Below, in pieces: positions 8,107 to 16,641 of a DNA stretch of 34,911 bases; the first letter of the stretch is position 1, and each line of letters begins with the position of its first letter. Under the pieces are notes generated by a model. That model worked only from the letters and a program-made list of their open reading frames with translations, was not told the DNA's origin and ran no database searches. Both the position numbers and the translations under genes were made by a program. The DNA comes from Rossellomorea aquimaris (lineage in GTDB: Bacteria; Bacillota; Bacilli; Bacillales; Bacillaceae_B): positions 49,642 to 84,552 of the forward strand of contig NZ_QNRJ01000013.1 of the NCBI RefSeq assembly GCF_003315075.1. Reading direction: 5' to 3'.

Positions 8107-9635
8107 ATGTTCTCCTGTAACTCTTTATAAAGTTTTTCATACTTTTCATCCTGCCTATTTAATTCATAGGCTTTTTTTGCATGAACAAGAGCTTCCTTTC
8201 TGTCACCTGAGTCGATCAGAATTAACGCAAGATTGTAGTGAGCTTCATGAAACTCACCATTTTCCTGGATTGCAGCTCTCAAATGATCTTTCGCTTGTGC
8301 TAATTTGTTCATCTTGATTTCAGCATATGATAAGTAGAAATATGTCTGTGCATTCGGTGAGCCTTCTTCAACCACCGGGATAAGAATAGTTTCCGCTTCC
8401 TCCCACTGTTGATTGGAAATCTTTTCTTGAGCCACCCCATTCACAGTGTTAACGTCCCAAGAGGTTGGATCTCCACCTATCCCCCTCGATACAAGAACCC
8501 CAACAAGTAGGATGCTTCCCGTCAGAAATAGCAATTGACGCAGTGGGCGGAGAGCATTCGGCAAGCTGACCATTCCTGCTGCGAGAAAACCTCCCACCAA
8601 CCCACCGATATGACCTGCATTATCAATTCCCGGGAGTGTAAACCCCAGGACTAAGTTCAACAGGATCACCGCAATAATATTGGTACCGATCGTTCTAAAG
8701 AAAATCTTCGGATATAATACACCGAAATACAGCAGTGCACCGAAACAGCCGAAGATTGCCCCACTGGCCCCTGCGGAAAGATTGGATGTGAAAAGAAAGC
8801 TGGCTAGAGAGCCCGTGATTCCCGATATCATGTAAATGAAGATGAATCTGAGTCGTCCGAACATTTTCTCCACTGCCATTCCCAGATAAAACAGGGCCAG
8901 CGTATTCATAAGTAAATGCAGTATTCCTATATGCAGAAAGATCGGGGTGACAAGGCGCCACCACTCTCCTTCAATCATGAGGGGATTGTACTTGGCACCG
9001 AACTCAATCAGTGTTTGTGGATCCTTGCTTCCACCATTTAGTTCAAGAATGAAGAACATGATCAATTGGATTGCAATGAAGAAATAGGTAAAGAACGGCT
9101 TTCCTTTTTCAAACAGCTGCCTTTCCTTTTGTATCTGTTTGGAAGAAGAAGTCATGGTCATGCTTTTTATCCACTCTACATTGGCATCCAATATCTCCGG
9201 GGGGAGGTCCCATTCCCCGTCATTGAATAAAGGGTCATTCCTAAGCGTTTCGACACTCTGATCACCATGAAGAAGAAGTGGCTGAACGGATGTCTTTTGG
9301 TTATTCAGGGGTTCCTGGAATAAATCGGGATCTGCATCTACAGGTGGATAAGTGGAGACATAGATATTCTTCATTTGAAGCTGCCTTTTCCCAAGGGATT
9401 TTCTGATTTTCTCCCCATTCACGGAGGTCAATTCCATATCCCGCTTGACCCAGTTTCCCCAATCCAGATCTTTCCGGACCAGTCGAATGACGTTCGCTTC
9501 TTTCTTACCGGTATTCTCCAGCCATATTTCATCCTGATTGGGGGAGAGATTAAGAATTCGATAGTGTTTATCTTCAACGAGATGATAAGCTATCTTCCAA
9601 AACAAATAATGATAACGTAAATCCACATCATCCAC
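8103..9635 (-). CDS. gluP: Rhomboid intramembrane serine protease GluP
   Basis: Rhomboid protease of 510 residues in the plasma membrane, matching B. subtilis YqgP/GluP. A cytosolic N-terminal domain (1-175) precedes the six- or seven-helix rhomboid core (about 183-385). The catalytic serine is S291 in GASGAIFG and the histidine is H342 in NAGHIGG. The conserved HIGILHLLMN loop lies at 235-244. A C-terminal TPR region (about 395-510) should bind partners. In B. subtilis this protein works with FtsH on MgtE and responds to manganese; carrying that over is inference. The start appears to be GTG with a weak ribosome site, and a second GTG three codons on is an alternative. It lies downstream of yqgO. 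Confidence 0.92.
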   Translation of the reverse strand: MDDVDLRYHYLFWKIAYHLVEDKHYRILNLSPNQDEIWLENTGKKEANVIRLVRKDLDWGNWVKRDMELTSVNGEKIRKSLGKRQLQMKNIYVSTYPPVDADPDLFQEPLNNQKTSVQPLLLHGDQSVETLRNDPLFNDGEWDLPPEILDANVEWIKSMTMTSSSKQIQKERQLFEKGKPFFTYFFIAIQLIMFFILELNGGSKDPQTLIEFGAKYNPLMIEGEWWRLVTPIFLHIGILHLLMNTLALFYLGMAVEKMFGRLRFIFIYMISGITGSLASFLFTSNLSAGASGAIFGCFGALLYFGVLYPKIFFRTIGTNIIAVILLNLVLGFTLPGIDNAGHIGGLVGGFLAAGMVSLPNALRPLRQLLFLTGSILLVGVLVSRGIGGDPTSWDVNTVNGVAQEKISNQQWEEAETILIPVVEEGSPNAQTYFYLSYAEIKMNKLAQAKDHLRAAIQENGEFHEAHYNLALILIDSGDRKEALVHAKKAYELNRQDEKYEKLYKELQENI

Positions 9636-9701
9636 TACTTTCTTTTTTAAGAAATCCTATTCTACCCCTACTATACCGAACCTTTTCTTAACCTGTAAAA
9701 C

Positions 9702-9739
9702 AAAAAAGACTGTATGAGGGATTTTCCCCCTTACAGTCT
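9702..9739 (-). terminator. Terminator after yqgO
   Basis: AGACTGTA (9707-9714) pairs with TACAGTCT (9732-9739), with an inner GGGG/CCC pair and six T after it on the minus strand. It sits between yqgO and gluP, so gluP probably has its own promoter or depends on readthrough. Confidence 0.88.
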
Positions 9740-9748
9740 ATTTCACTG

Positions 9749-9928
9749 TTATCCTCTGAATGCACCTTGAATGAATTTAGAGCGAATACCGGGTATCCCC
9801 ATGGCTGCTTTCACAGCAAATTTTCTAATGAGAAAGTTCCCTAGAAATACATTTAACAGTCGATATCGATTCGGAATCAGAAAAAGAACCAAACCGCCCA
9901 GCACTAACCATTTTGTCCATCCGTTCAT
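9749..9928 (-). CDS. yqgO: YqgO family small membrane protein
   Basis: A 59-residue protein, MNGWTKWLVLGG at the start and ending SKFIQGAFRG. One hydrophobic helix covers about residues 7-19, followed by a basic amphipathic tail. Size and position just upstream of gluP match YqgO of B. subtilis as I remember it. The ribosome site AGGAGG lies 8 bases before ATG, which is strong. A clear terminator follows. The function is unknown in the family. Confidence 0.8.
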   Translation of the reverse strand: MNGWTKWLVLGGLVLFLIPNRYRLLNVFLGNFLIRKFAVKAAMGIPGIRSKFIQGAFRG

Positions 9929-10015
9929 AATGATCCCTCCTGATAGTAGTTTGGATCATTATAGAGAAGCTTATTCCACTAAATTACAAGGAAACCATAC
10001 TTTCTTTCGGTACCG

Positions 10016-10798
10016 TCAATAGAATATGAGCATAAATAATCCTGCAAAAAGACTCGACATAGCATTCACTGTCTCATTATTCATGAGCGGAAGCCCTTTC
10101 GTTCTTTCTGTGTGATGCCCGCAATGAACGGATGCCTCTGTTCGAAGATTGCAGACCGGACAACGGTACTCCAACTGAATGAACGCACCAAGTACTGTAT
10201 CCACGATGTTTCCTAAAAACCCGGAAAGGAGAAGGAGTAAGAAGAGAGAGACATCCCAGACATTCAACAAGATCAATGAGGCCATTGAGATAAGGGCAGA
10301 TCCAAATAAAGCCGCTACCGTACCGGTGATGGAAACCGCACCCGACGTGCCTTTGGGAACTCTCCTGAATGTTCTTATGGAAAACGGCATTTTATGACTG
10401 AGAGGACCTATTTCTGATGCCCATGTATCAGCGTTTGCCCCCGCGATCGACGCAATGAAGGCCAGGGTCCAGACTTCGTTTCCCGTCACACTGAATAATA
10501 TGGCAAAGAGGGCTGCAGGACCTCCGTTCGCCAACACTTGCTGCCAGTCCCTGATGGACGTTTTCGCTAAGCGCTCCTCGATCCCTATCTTGCTTTTCTT
10601 AAAAAGGCGTGACCATATGCTTGATGACAAGAAGAACACGCCTAATATAAACAGCCCCTCAAACCCATATGAATAGCCAATAGCGAGGCCGATCATGATG
10701 GCCATGACAGCGCCTGAGAGACTTAAATTACTGGTTTTCCACCCAGCTATGGCGATGGAGAAAATAAAAAGGAGAAGAAAGAAATACTCAAGAACCAC
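10016..10798 (-). CDS. DUF92 family integral membrane protein
   Basis: A 260-residue polytopic membrane protein of the DUF92/TMEM19 family. Six or seven hydrophobic segments are visible. Family motifs include GANADTWASEIG (about 120-131) and VPKGTSGAVS (about 147-156), followed by the GNIVDTVLGAF segment. A Cys/His-rich patch, CPVC...CGHH, at about 214-227 may bind metal. Plant VTE6 and related members phosphorylate polyprenyl or phytyl phosphates with CTP, so a lipid phosphate kinase role is possible but unproven here. The GTG start overlaps the end of yqgN by 11 bases, so the two are translationally coupled. Confidence 0.88.
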   Translation of the reverse strand: MVLEYFFLLLFIFSIAIAGWKTSNLSLSGAVMAIMIGLAIGYSYGFEGLFILGVFFLSSSIWSRLFKKSKIGIEERLAKTSIRDWQQVLANGGPAALFAILFSVTGNEVWTLAFIASIAGANADTWASEIGPLSHKMPFSIRTFRRVPKGTSGAVSITGTVAALFGSALISMASLILLNVWDVSLFLLLLLSGFLGNIVDTVLGAFIQLEYRCPVCNLRTEASVHCGHHTERTKGLPLMNNETVNAMSSLFAGLFMLIFY

Positions 10799-11354
10799 AA
10801 TCGATCCGTCCCTTTTCCGTCAAAATCGATTCAACGGGTATGTCGAAAGATTCGATTGGCAATGTCTCGACCATTTGCTCTACAAAGGCAAGGGACATTG
10901 TCCGTCCGGGATAGCTAGAGAGTAACCTGTCATAATATCCCCCACCAAACCCCAGCCGGTATCCCTTTTCTGTATAAGCCAAACCAGGCACGATCATCAA
11001 TTCAATAGCGTCATTATGTACAACGGTTGACTTGTCGGGGTCTGGTTCATACAAATCAAAATAGGATGGTTCGAGCTGATGGAAATCATGAAGCTCATAA
11101 AAGACCAATTCACGATGTTTCGGAAAACATTTCGGGACTACTACCGATTTCCCTTCCTCCCATCCCCGTTTGATGATGTTCCACGTATTGATTTCCGGAG
11201 GCTTTGAAATGGTCACCGCGATAGTGGTACTGTTTTTCCACTCAGGAGACTGAAAGAGTAATTGTTCAATTACGAAACACTTTTGTTGATACGCTATATG
11301 ATCGATCGATTTCAATGTTTGAAGCTGAAGATTCCGCAGTTCTTTCTTTTCCAT
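10788..11354 (-). CDS. yqgN: 5-formyltetrahydrofolate cyclo-ligase
   Basis: Converts 5-formyl-THF to 5,10-methenyl-THF with ATP, clearing an inhibitory folate form from the cytosol. The 188-residue length fits the family. The signature GFGGGYYDRLL sits in the C-terminal third, preceded by VPGLAYTEKGYRLG. The ribosome site GGAGGG lies upstream of the ATG at 11354. The 3' end overlaps the DUF92 gene by 11 bases. Confidence 0.93.
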   Translation of the reverse strand: MEKKELRNLQLQTLKSIDHIAYQQKCFVIEQLLFQSPEWKNSTTIAVTISKPPEINTWNIIKRGWEEGKSVVVPKCFPKHRELVFYELHDFHQLEPSYFDLYEPDPDKSTVVHNDAIELMIVPGLAYTEKGYRLGFGGGYYDRLLSSYPGRTMSLAFVEQMVETLPIESFDIPVESILTEKGRIDCGS

Positions 11355-11439
11355 ATTAGATATCCCTCCATGCTTACTTTACACATATTATTTTAATGGA
11401 TTCTCTATGTAAATGCGATGTTGAGACAGTTATGAGCAT

Positions 11440-11472
11440 AAAAAAAAAGCAGCGGATAAAATCCGGCTGCTT
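11440..11472 (-). terminator. Terminator of rpmG
   Basis: AAGCAGC (11447-11453) pairs with GCTGCTT (11466-11472), with an inner GGAT/ATCC pair and eight T after it on the minus strand. Its 5' arm runs into the rpmG stop codon. Confidence 0.9.
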
Positions 11473-11620
11473 ATTTCGTTTCGCGGTGAAGAGTCACACG
11501 CTTTAATTTCGGGCAATATTTTTTTAGCTCAAGACGGTCTGGGTTGTTACGCTTGTTCTTAGTTGTAATATAGTTACGCTCACCAGTTTCTGTGCAAGCT
11601 AAAGTAATGTTTACACGCAT
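11471..11620 (-). CDS. rpmG: 50S ribosomal protein L33
   Basis: A 49-residue ribosomal protein of the large subunit, start [17 protein letters not shown] and end [10 protein letters not shown]. Only two single cysteines (C9 and C36) are present; both CxxC pairs of the zinc-binding form are lost (CTET and CPKL). This is therefore probably a zinc-independent (C-minus) L33. The ribosome site GGAGGG is upstream and its own terminator follows, so it is a single-gene unit. I saw no convincing Zur box. Confidence 0.96.
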   Translation of the reverse strand: MRVNITLACTETGERNYITTKNKRNNPDRLELKKYCPKLKRVTLHRETK

Positions 11621-11677
11621 TATTGTTTCCCTCCAAACATATACATCTTCTACTATTCATACGACTTTTATATAATA

Positions 11678-12259
11678 TCATTTTTCTTTCGGAAATGCTA
11701 GTCCGTTTTTTATTCTATCGCTTAAATTTGAAACCTCTTCTTCAAAAGCACCTTCAATCGCATACACTTTGCCTTGTTTCACTTCAAAAGGCTTGAATGA
11801 GAAGTCTAACATATAGACCATCATATTAAGGCCATTGGTGATCGGATAGTAGTAAAGGCTTCCGTTACTCAGGGATTTTTTCCATAGGTGTAAACCTTTC
11901 AAATTAAGGGGATAGATGGATTTCTTAACAGAGCCCGCGCAGGAAACAATATTCGTGATGGCAACACGTTTACCACTGTAATTCCAGAACGTATCCTTAG
12001 ATAATGATAAGACCCCAACTCCATCTTCTTTACAAGCGAGCCATTCAATGAGAAAAAAAACCTTAAAATGCCTGCTTTCCTTTGTGGTATTTTCCATTTC
12101 GAAGGCAAAGGATTCTCCCCACCCTTCAATATGTTCGTGAATTTTCACATTTATGCCGGTAAGGGAGGTTAGTTTCTCTGAGTAAAGGGGTACATATTCA
12201 TTATTCCTGTTCCAGGCTATTCCTTGGATATGGAACTTTTCATTCGGATTCTCCTTCAT
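11678..12259 (-). CDS. Unknown protein, last gene of polysaccharide operon
   Basis: A 193-residue soluble-looking protein I do not recognise. It has no signal peptide, membrane segment or known motif. It is rich in aromatic and beta-prone residues (EGWGESFAFEMEN, KDTFWNYSGK, NGSLYYYPI), which would suit a beta-sandwich fold. Only 6 bases separate its ATG from the stop of the nucleotidyltransferase gene, and the AGAGG site overlaps that end, so the genes are co-translated. A sugar- or glycan-binding accessory role is a guess from context. No clear terminator lies between it and rpmG. Confidence 0.75.
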   Translation of the reverse strand: MKENPNEKFHIQGIAWNRNNEYVPLYSEKLTSLTGINVKIHEHIEGWGESFAFEMENTTKESRHFKVFFLIEWLACKEDGVGVLSLSKDTFWNYSGKRVAITNIVSCAGSVKKSIYPLNLKGLHLWKKSLSNGSLYYYPITNGLNMMVYMLDFSFKPFEVKQGKVYAIEGAFEEEVSNLSDRIKNGLAFPKEK

Positions 12260-12265
12260 TAGCCT

Positions 12266-13273
12266 CTACACCTTTTGCCAGATTTTTATTTTCATTCCAT
12301 AATATCTGGCAAGCTCCCTTGCCAGATTCCGTCTGTCAGCTTTGGAATAAATGATGAATCCTCTTTTTGAATCACTGATGATTTTCGTTCGGCCACCATC
12401 TCTATGATCAAAAACGATTTCTTTCTGACTGGAGGAAGACGGAACGGTTTCCAGTAATTTAGCAAGGACGATGGGTTTTTTACCATTTGGACACGCTACT
12501 TGAAGTCTGGTGATAAAAGGCTCTATAAAGTCTTTAGAGTGGTGGGAGCCTTTTATAAAGGAGGGGGGAGAATATTGCCCCCTCATGAGATCATCACGTG
12601 CACATTTATATTCTTCCGGGTTTCCGATATCTCTCCAATAGGCACTTGTTTTGAAGACATAGACTTCCTCATTGTTCGTAAGCAGTTGAGGAATGAAATC
12701 CTGCCCGAAATCCCTCACTCCTAAGTGAGCATAGCGATCAAGCAGTCTTGGATCTAACATATATACCCCGGTGTTCACCTCATTTCCTACCCACTCTTCC
12801 GGCTTTTCGACAAAATTAACCAATTTACGATTTTCGTCTGTATGACAAATCCCATATTCTTTTGGATTCTCTACTTCTTTTGAGACCACGGTCATTACCG
12901 CTCTTTTCTCATAATGGAATTCAATGACTTTATCTATTGGAATATTCGTGAATGCATCTCCACTTAACACCAGGAACGGTTCACGAAGTCTGTGCCTGGC
13001 GAGGAAGACTCCTCCTGCTGTTCCAAGGGGGGATTTTTCCTCCAGATAGGTAATGTTTACATTGAACCGTTTCCCATCCCCAAAGTAGTCTTTTATCGTT
13101 TCGCCTTTGTAACAGGTGGTGATGAGAATATCTTTAATTCCATATGACCTGAGGAGGTTGATGCTGTATTCCAGAATTGGCTTATTCAGAATCGGAACCA
13201 TCGGCTTTGCAATCGACATTGTATAGGGTCTTAACCGCTTGCCTTCTCCACCTGCCAATATCACGGCCTTCAT
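12266..13273 (-). CDS. Sugar-phosphate nucleotidyltransferase with C-terminal extension
   Basis: Makes an NDP-sugar from a sugar 1-phosphate and an NTP. Residues 1-232 form a standard NTP_transferase domain: GGEGKRLRPYT (8-18), LGTAGG (83-88), metal-binding D106 in SGD, the FVEKPEEW motif (154-161) and WRDIGNPEEY (213-222). Residues 235-335 are an extension without left-handed beta-helix hexapeptides; it ends in a helical KADRRNLARELARYYG segment and I cannot assign it. The sequence does not settle whether glucose, mannose or another sugar is used. The ATG overlaps the glycosyltransferase stop in an ATGA arrangement. It likely supplies the donor for the GT4 enzyme upstream. Confidence 0.88.
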   Translation of the reverse strand: MKAVILAGGEGKRLRPYTMSIAKPMVPILNKPILEYSINLLRSYGIKDILITTCYKGETIKDYFGDGKRFNVNITYLEEKSPLGTAGGVFLARHRLREPFLVLSGDAFTNIPIDKVIEFHYEKRAVMTVVSKEVENPKEYGICHTDENRKLVNFVEKPEEWVGNEVNTGVYMLDPRLLDRYAHLGVRDFGQDFIPQLLTNNEEVYVFKTSAYWRDIGNPEEYKCARDDLMRGQYSPPSFIKGSHHSKDFIEPFITRLQVACPNGKKPIVLAKLLETVPSSSSQKEIVFDHRDGGRTKIISDSKRGFIIYSKADRRNLARELARYYGMKIKIWQKV

Positions 13274-15585
13274 CTTTTTATGCCTTCTACTTTTGATTGA
13301 AGAAGCACATCATCGTATACGTGGATGGTTTGTTCAGCGATCCGGTCCCAACTGAACATGGATTGAGCCATTTTGAAACCGAGATTCCCTAATTGCTCCG
13401 ATTTTGAAGGGTTTTCAATTAATGAGACCAATTGTCCATAAAGGCTTTGTTCATGATTGGGCTCAAATAATAAGCCGGTTTGTTCATGTTTCACGATTGA
13501 TTTAAGTCCTCCCGTATTGGATGCGACCACCCCTTTACGGAAAGCCATCGCCTCCAGGGCAACAATACCGAATGGCTCATAAAGGCTGGGGAAAATAACC
13601 GCTAAACAATTTTTCAAATAATCATTCCGCTCCCTATCAGAAATGTATCCGATGAAGGACACACAATCACCCAGGTCTTCATGGGCTACCATTTGACGAT
13701 AATGCTCTAACATTGGCCCTTTTCCGGCTATGATAAACGAGATGTTGAATCCTTCTCTCTTTAACTGTGAGGCTACCCTGATAATCGTGTCGAACCCTTT
13801 CTCATGAACCATCCGTCCGATTGAAAAGAAATAAGGAGTGGATGGCTGTACAAAACTATAAGGAGAGGATTGATCGAGTTTCTCCAATTCCACCCCATTG
13901 GGTATCACAGCGACTGGTGCTTCGATAGTAAATAGGCTCTTGATCTCCTCTTTCATATGCTCACTGCACACAATAAGATGGTCGGATGCACGAATGAGAA
14001 GCTGCTCCTCCCGGTGAATCTTGTGTTGCAAATCCGTGTAAATCCCCTGATTCCGTCCATGTTCCGTTGCATGAATGGTCGTTATGAGAGGAATCGAATA
14101 ATACTCTTTCAGTTTCATTGCTGAAGTGGATACAATCCAATCATGGGCATGAATATGAGTGATTCTTTCATCTTTTAAGAGATCATGAGCGTAATGAATG
14201 AACGCCTGATTCAAATCAAATACCCATGTGAAGAAGTCTTCTTCATAGGGATGCAGGGGATGCACACGGTGAATCGTAACCCCTTCCATTTTCTCAAGTG
14301 ACAGGGCATCATTTGTTTTAGTCGTAAGAACGTGCACCTGTTTCCCTTTTTTCACAAGATTATTAGCCAGGTCATACACATGCCTCGAGAGTCCCCCCAC
14401 GATATTCGGCGGGTATTCCCACGAGAGGACCAGAACGGAATCCTGTTTCACTGCTTTCTCTTCTATATTGCCTGCAAAGAGCTTTTCAAGGATTTCATCA
14501 GATGGGAATGGAACGACCCTTTTACGATGAAGGAATAAATGTTCATCAACCTTCCCCCCCGTTACCATATCAAGTAAGCTGTCAAAGTGAATGGTCGTCA
14601 AGCCAGACTCAATATTCGTCCCTTCCATGCTCGCGACCCATTCCCGCATTAGTTGATGTGCGACCTCTGTCTGTTCTGCAGATGAATACAGTTCGTCCAG
14701 TTTCTCTTCCATACGATGAATGATTCGGATATTCTTCATGGCCGGGTCTGATAGAATCGGGCTCTGCTTCTCCATCCCAAGATACCCAAAACCTACTCTG
14801 GAAAGAGCAGTAGAAGATTCCACCTTCTCCTCTAATGAGTGTGCGCTCTCCCCATTCATCCATTCATCGTAGCTAGAATGATCCTCGATGAAAACAACGG
14901 CGAGTGAATCGACATTCTCTTCTAATGCTCCGATTCTTCCTTCTGAAACCGGTATTAACTTTAACCCCCTTGGCGTTCTTATGACACCGCTATCCCTCTC
15001 TTTTTCACTATGTTCATACGAGAAGGAGGAAATAAAGGTGAATTCGATTCCTTGCTTAGTAAGGTATAAGTCAATTCCAGGAACATATGCTGCCCGCGGT
15101 AACCAGAAAAACTTCGGAATCATTTGGAAATACTGCTTATACAACAATGTACTCATACGCACCTGTGATTCAATCGCCCTCGGAGTCCTGTAATGTGTCA
15201 GTGGAAATGAGCTTACAGTCGTAGGAATAACGGTAGCTTTACCTTCTACCACCAGACTCTTATAGGCTTGTACGAAATTCATGTCATGGGTCGACCACTG
15301 AGAATAGATCAGCTGCCATTTACTCTTTTCATGCGGCTCTGCTTGCAGAAGATTGGATTGAATGATTGAGTGGGCTTTCTCCTTAAACTCTTCACTCATA
15401 AAAAGGGAGAAGAGGGTAGGGTTCATCACGACAGGTATCGCGGATGCTCCGTTACGCTGAAGAAGATCTAACAAAGCACTATTTTCGAGAAGGATGGATG
15501 TCAGTAGATCTTCTCGTTCGTTACATTGTGAAAAAGCCGTTTCGTTAAATTGTGGATATATCATCACTGCCGAAAGTCCTTTCAT
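13270..15585 (-). CDS. GH57-like/GT4 fusion glycosyltransferase
   Basis: A 771-residue fusion. The C-terminal half (about 383-745) is a GT-B glycosyltransferase of family 4: GG loop at 397-398, HAHDW (479-483), GRMVHEKG (590-597), and E670/E678 in EPFGIVALE for donor binding. The N-terminal part (1-375) resembles GH57/DUF1957 enzymes: WLPRAAYVPG (161-170) matches the usual WLPE[C]AY block, and a helical stretch with REWVAS follows. The glutamate that serves as GH57 nucleophile is arginine here (R164), and the N-terminal histidine motif is not seen, so this domain is probably not a hydrolase. I chose the ATG at 15585 (GGGGGAAAAGGC upstream, ATGA overlap with the DUF4912 gene) over one at 15642. 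I recall B. subtilis having a putative glycosyltransferase, yqgM, near this position; orthology is untested. Confidence 0.8.
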   Translation of the reverse strand: MKGLSAVMIYPQFNETAFSQCNEREDLLTSILLENSALLDLLQRNGASAIPVVMNPTLFSLFMSEEFKEKAHSIIQSNLLQAEPHEKSKWQLIYSQWSTHDMNFVQAYKSLVVEGKATVIPTTVSSFPLTHYRTPRAIESQVRMSTLLYKQYFQMIPKFFWLPRAAYVPGIDLYLTKQGIEFTFISSFSYEHSEKERDSGVIRTPRGLKLIPVSEGRIGALEENVDSLAVVFIEDHSSYDEWMNGESAHSLEEKVESSTALSRVGFGYLGMEKQSPILSDPAMKNIRIIHRMEEKLDELYSSAEQTEVAHQLMREWVASMEGTNIESGLTTIHFDSLLDMVTGGKVDEHLFLHRKRVVPFPSDEILEKLFAGNIEEKAVKQDSVLVLSWEYPPNIVGGLSRHVYDLANNLVKKGKQVHVLTTKTNDALSLEKMEGVTIHRVHPLHPYEEDFFTWVFDLNQAFIHYAHDLLKDERITHIHAHDWIVSTSAMKLKEYYSIPLITTIHATEHGRNQGIYTDLQHKIHREEQLLIRASDHLIVCSEHMKEEIKSLFTIEAPVAVIPNGVELEKLDQSSPYSFVQPSTPYFFSIGRMVHEKGFDTIIRVASQLKREGFNISFIIAGKGPMLEHYRQMVAHEDLGDCVSFIGYISDRERNDYLKNCLAVIFPSLYEPFGIVALEAMAFRKGVVASNTGGLKSIVKHEQTGLLFEPNHEQSLYGQLVSLIENPSKSEQLGNLGFKMAQSMFSWDRIAEQTIHVYDDVLLQSKVEGIKR

Positions 15586-16289
15586 GCCTTTTCCCCCTGA
15601 TTCATTACATAATACGAATAGGTGCTCACATGCTCCACCCATTTCGGTTCTTTAATTAATCCTTGCTCATATTCAAATAACTCTTTCATACTATGATACT
15701 CCTGATGATGGGACGTTCTTGGGGTATGTAGTACATTGGAGCGTGTGAATGCAACAAAGTCACCGGACGGTAAGCGCATACCAATTTCCATACAGTAGCT
15801 TCTGTTTTCCTTTAGACCATTTACAAACCAATCACTCTCTGTATGCGGAACATATGAATCTGAGTATGCGTGATGATTATGCCCGTTAAAGGAAATCGAT
15901 GTAATATCATATAAACGAAGGACAAAAGATTGAGGGTCAGCATTCATTTTAAAATGGCTTTTCACATGGCGAATCCATTCTTGTGTAATATTCCAATAGC
16001 AATAGATTCTGGATGACGTAGAGAACATGATCGATAATTCAGTGGCACGCGGGTTTTTCGCACGGGGCTTAGGCATCTTTCTTCCAAAGGAAGCTCTTCC
16101 TACTCGTTTTTTCGGTACTTCCGGCTCAATCACTTCTACAGGGGCCCCCACATTTACAGTAGGATTCCCCTGAGCCTTCTGATACTTCACCCATTGATAT
16201 TGAACTTTCCCAACGGTCGTATTCAGCTCTTTGGCAATTTTCCTGAATGACACTCCTTGTTCTTTTAACCGAATGATTTCTGTGATCAA
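15582..16289 (-). CDS. HTH-DUF4912 protein
   Basis: A 235-residue protein, first in the operon. Residues 1-38 form a small helix-turn-helix of the resolvase/sigma-like type (EQGVSFRKIAKELNTTVGKV). A basic proline-rich linker follows (58-82), then a DUF4912 domain (about 83-190) with YCYWNIT (96-102), LRLYDIT (124-130) and a closing RSYCMEIG (163-170). DUF4912 proteins occur beside GH57-type genes in many bacteria, and here the next gene has a GH57-like domain; the role is unknown. The start is TTG with a strong AGGAGG 7 bases before it. The stop overlaps the next ATG (ATGA). A promoter is proposed at 16320-16349. Confidence 0.78.
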   Translation of the reverse strand: MITEIIRLKEQGVSFRKIAKELNTTVGKVQYQWVKYQKAQGNPTVNVGAPVEVIEPEVPKKRVGRASFGRKMPKPRAKNPRATELSIMFSTSSRIYCYWNITQEWIRHVKSHFKMNADPQSFVLRLYDITSISFNGHNHHAYSDSYVPHTESDWFVNGLKENRSYCMEIGMRLPSGDFVAFTRSNVLHTPRTSHHQEYHSMKELFEYEQGLIKEPKWVEHVSTYSYYVMNQGEKA

Positions 16290-16641
16290 AACAATTCCTC
16301 CTAAAGAGTAACCAAATATTATATAAATTCAATCTAAAAATTATGACAATTATCTATAGATTCATCGTAACACCCTATTCAAAAACCTACAATAAACGCA
16401 TTTTGTCGTATCTTGTTAAACGTGGTGATAGTGGGATTTATCATGCATTTTTTTTACAAATTATTATGCTGAAATGATATTAAAGCGATTACATGATTGG
16501 AACGACAAGATTCTTTCATAATTACCCAATGACATTCGACAAAATATTGGTTCTTTCCACAAATTTATCCTTCCATCATATAGAGATAAGCCATTATCTA
16601 TGCTATAACTAAAGGAGAATAATACTGCATGAGGTGATATA
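16290..16641. other. Divergent intergenic region
   Basis: No gene seen. It is AT-rich and separates the DUF4912 operon from the divergent membrane-HTH gene. It holds the proposed operon promoter at 16320-16349. I could not place a convincing promoter for the rightward gene. Confidence 0.5.
16320..16349 (-). promoter_or_regulatory. Candidate promoter of the DUF4912-GT4 operon
   Basis: On the minus strand TTGTCA (16344-16349), an 18-base spacer, then TATATA (16320-16325), giving a leader of about 25 bases with the AGGAGG site. The overlapping TATAAT leaves the exact -10 uncertain. Confidence 0.55.

Noticed and set aside
16370..16420. Sigma-B-like GTTTAT and GGGTGT boxes upstream of the DUF4912 gene.
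   Set aside because: The 16-base spacing is too long and the second box misses the consensus; a sigma-A-type promoter nearer the start is better.
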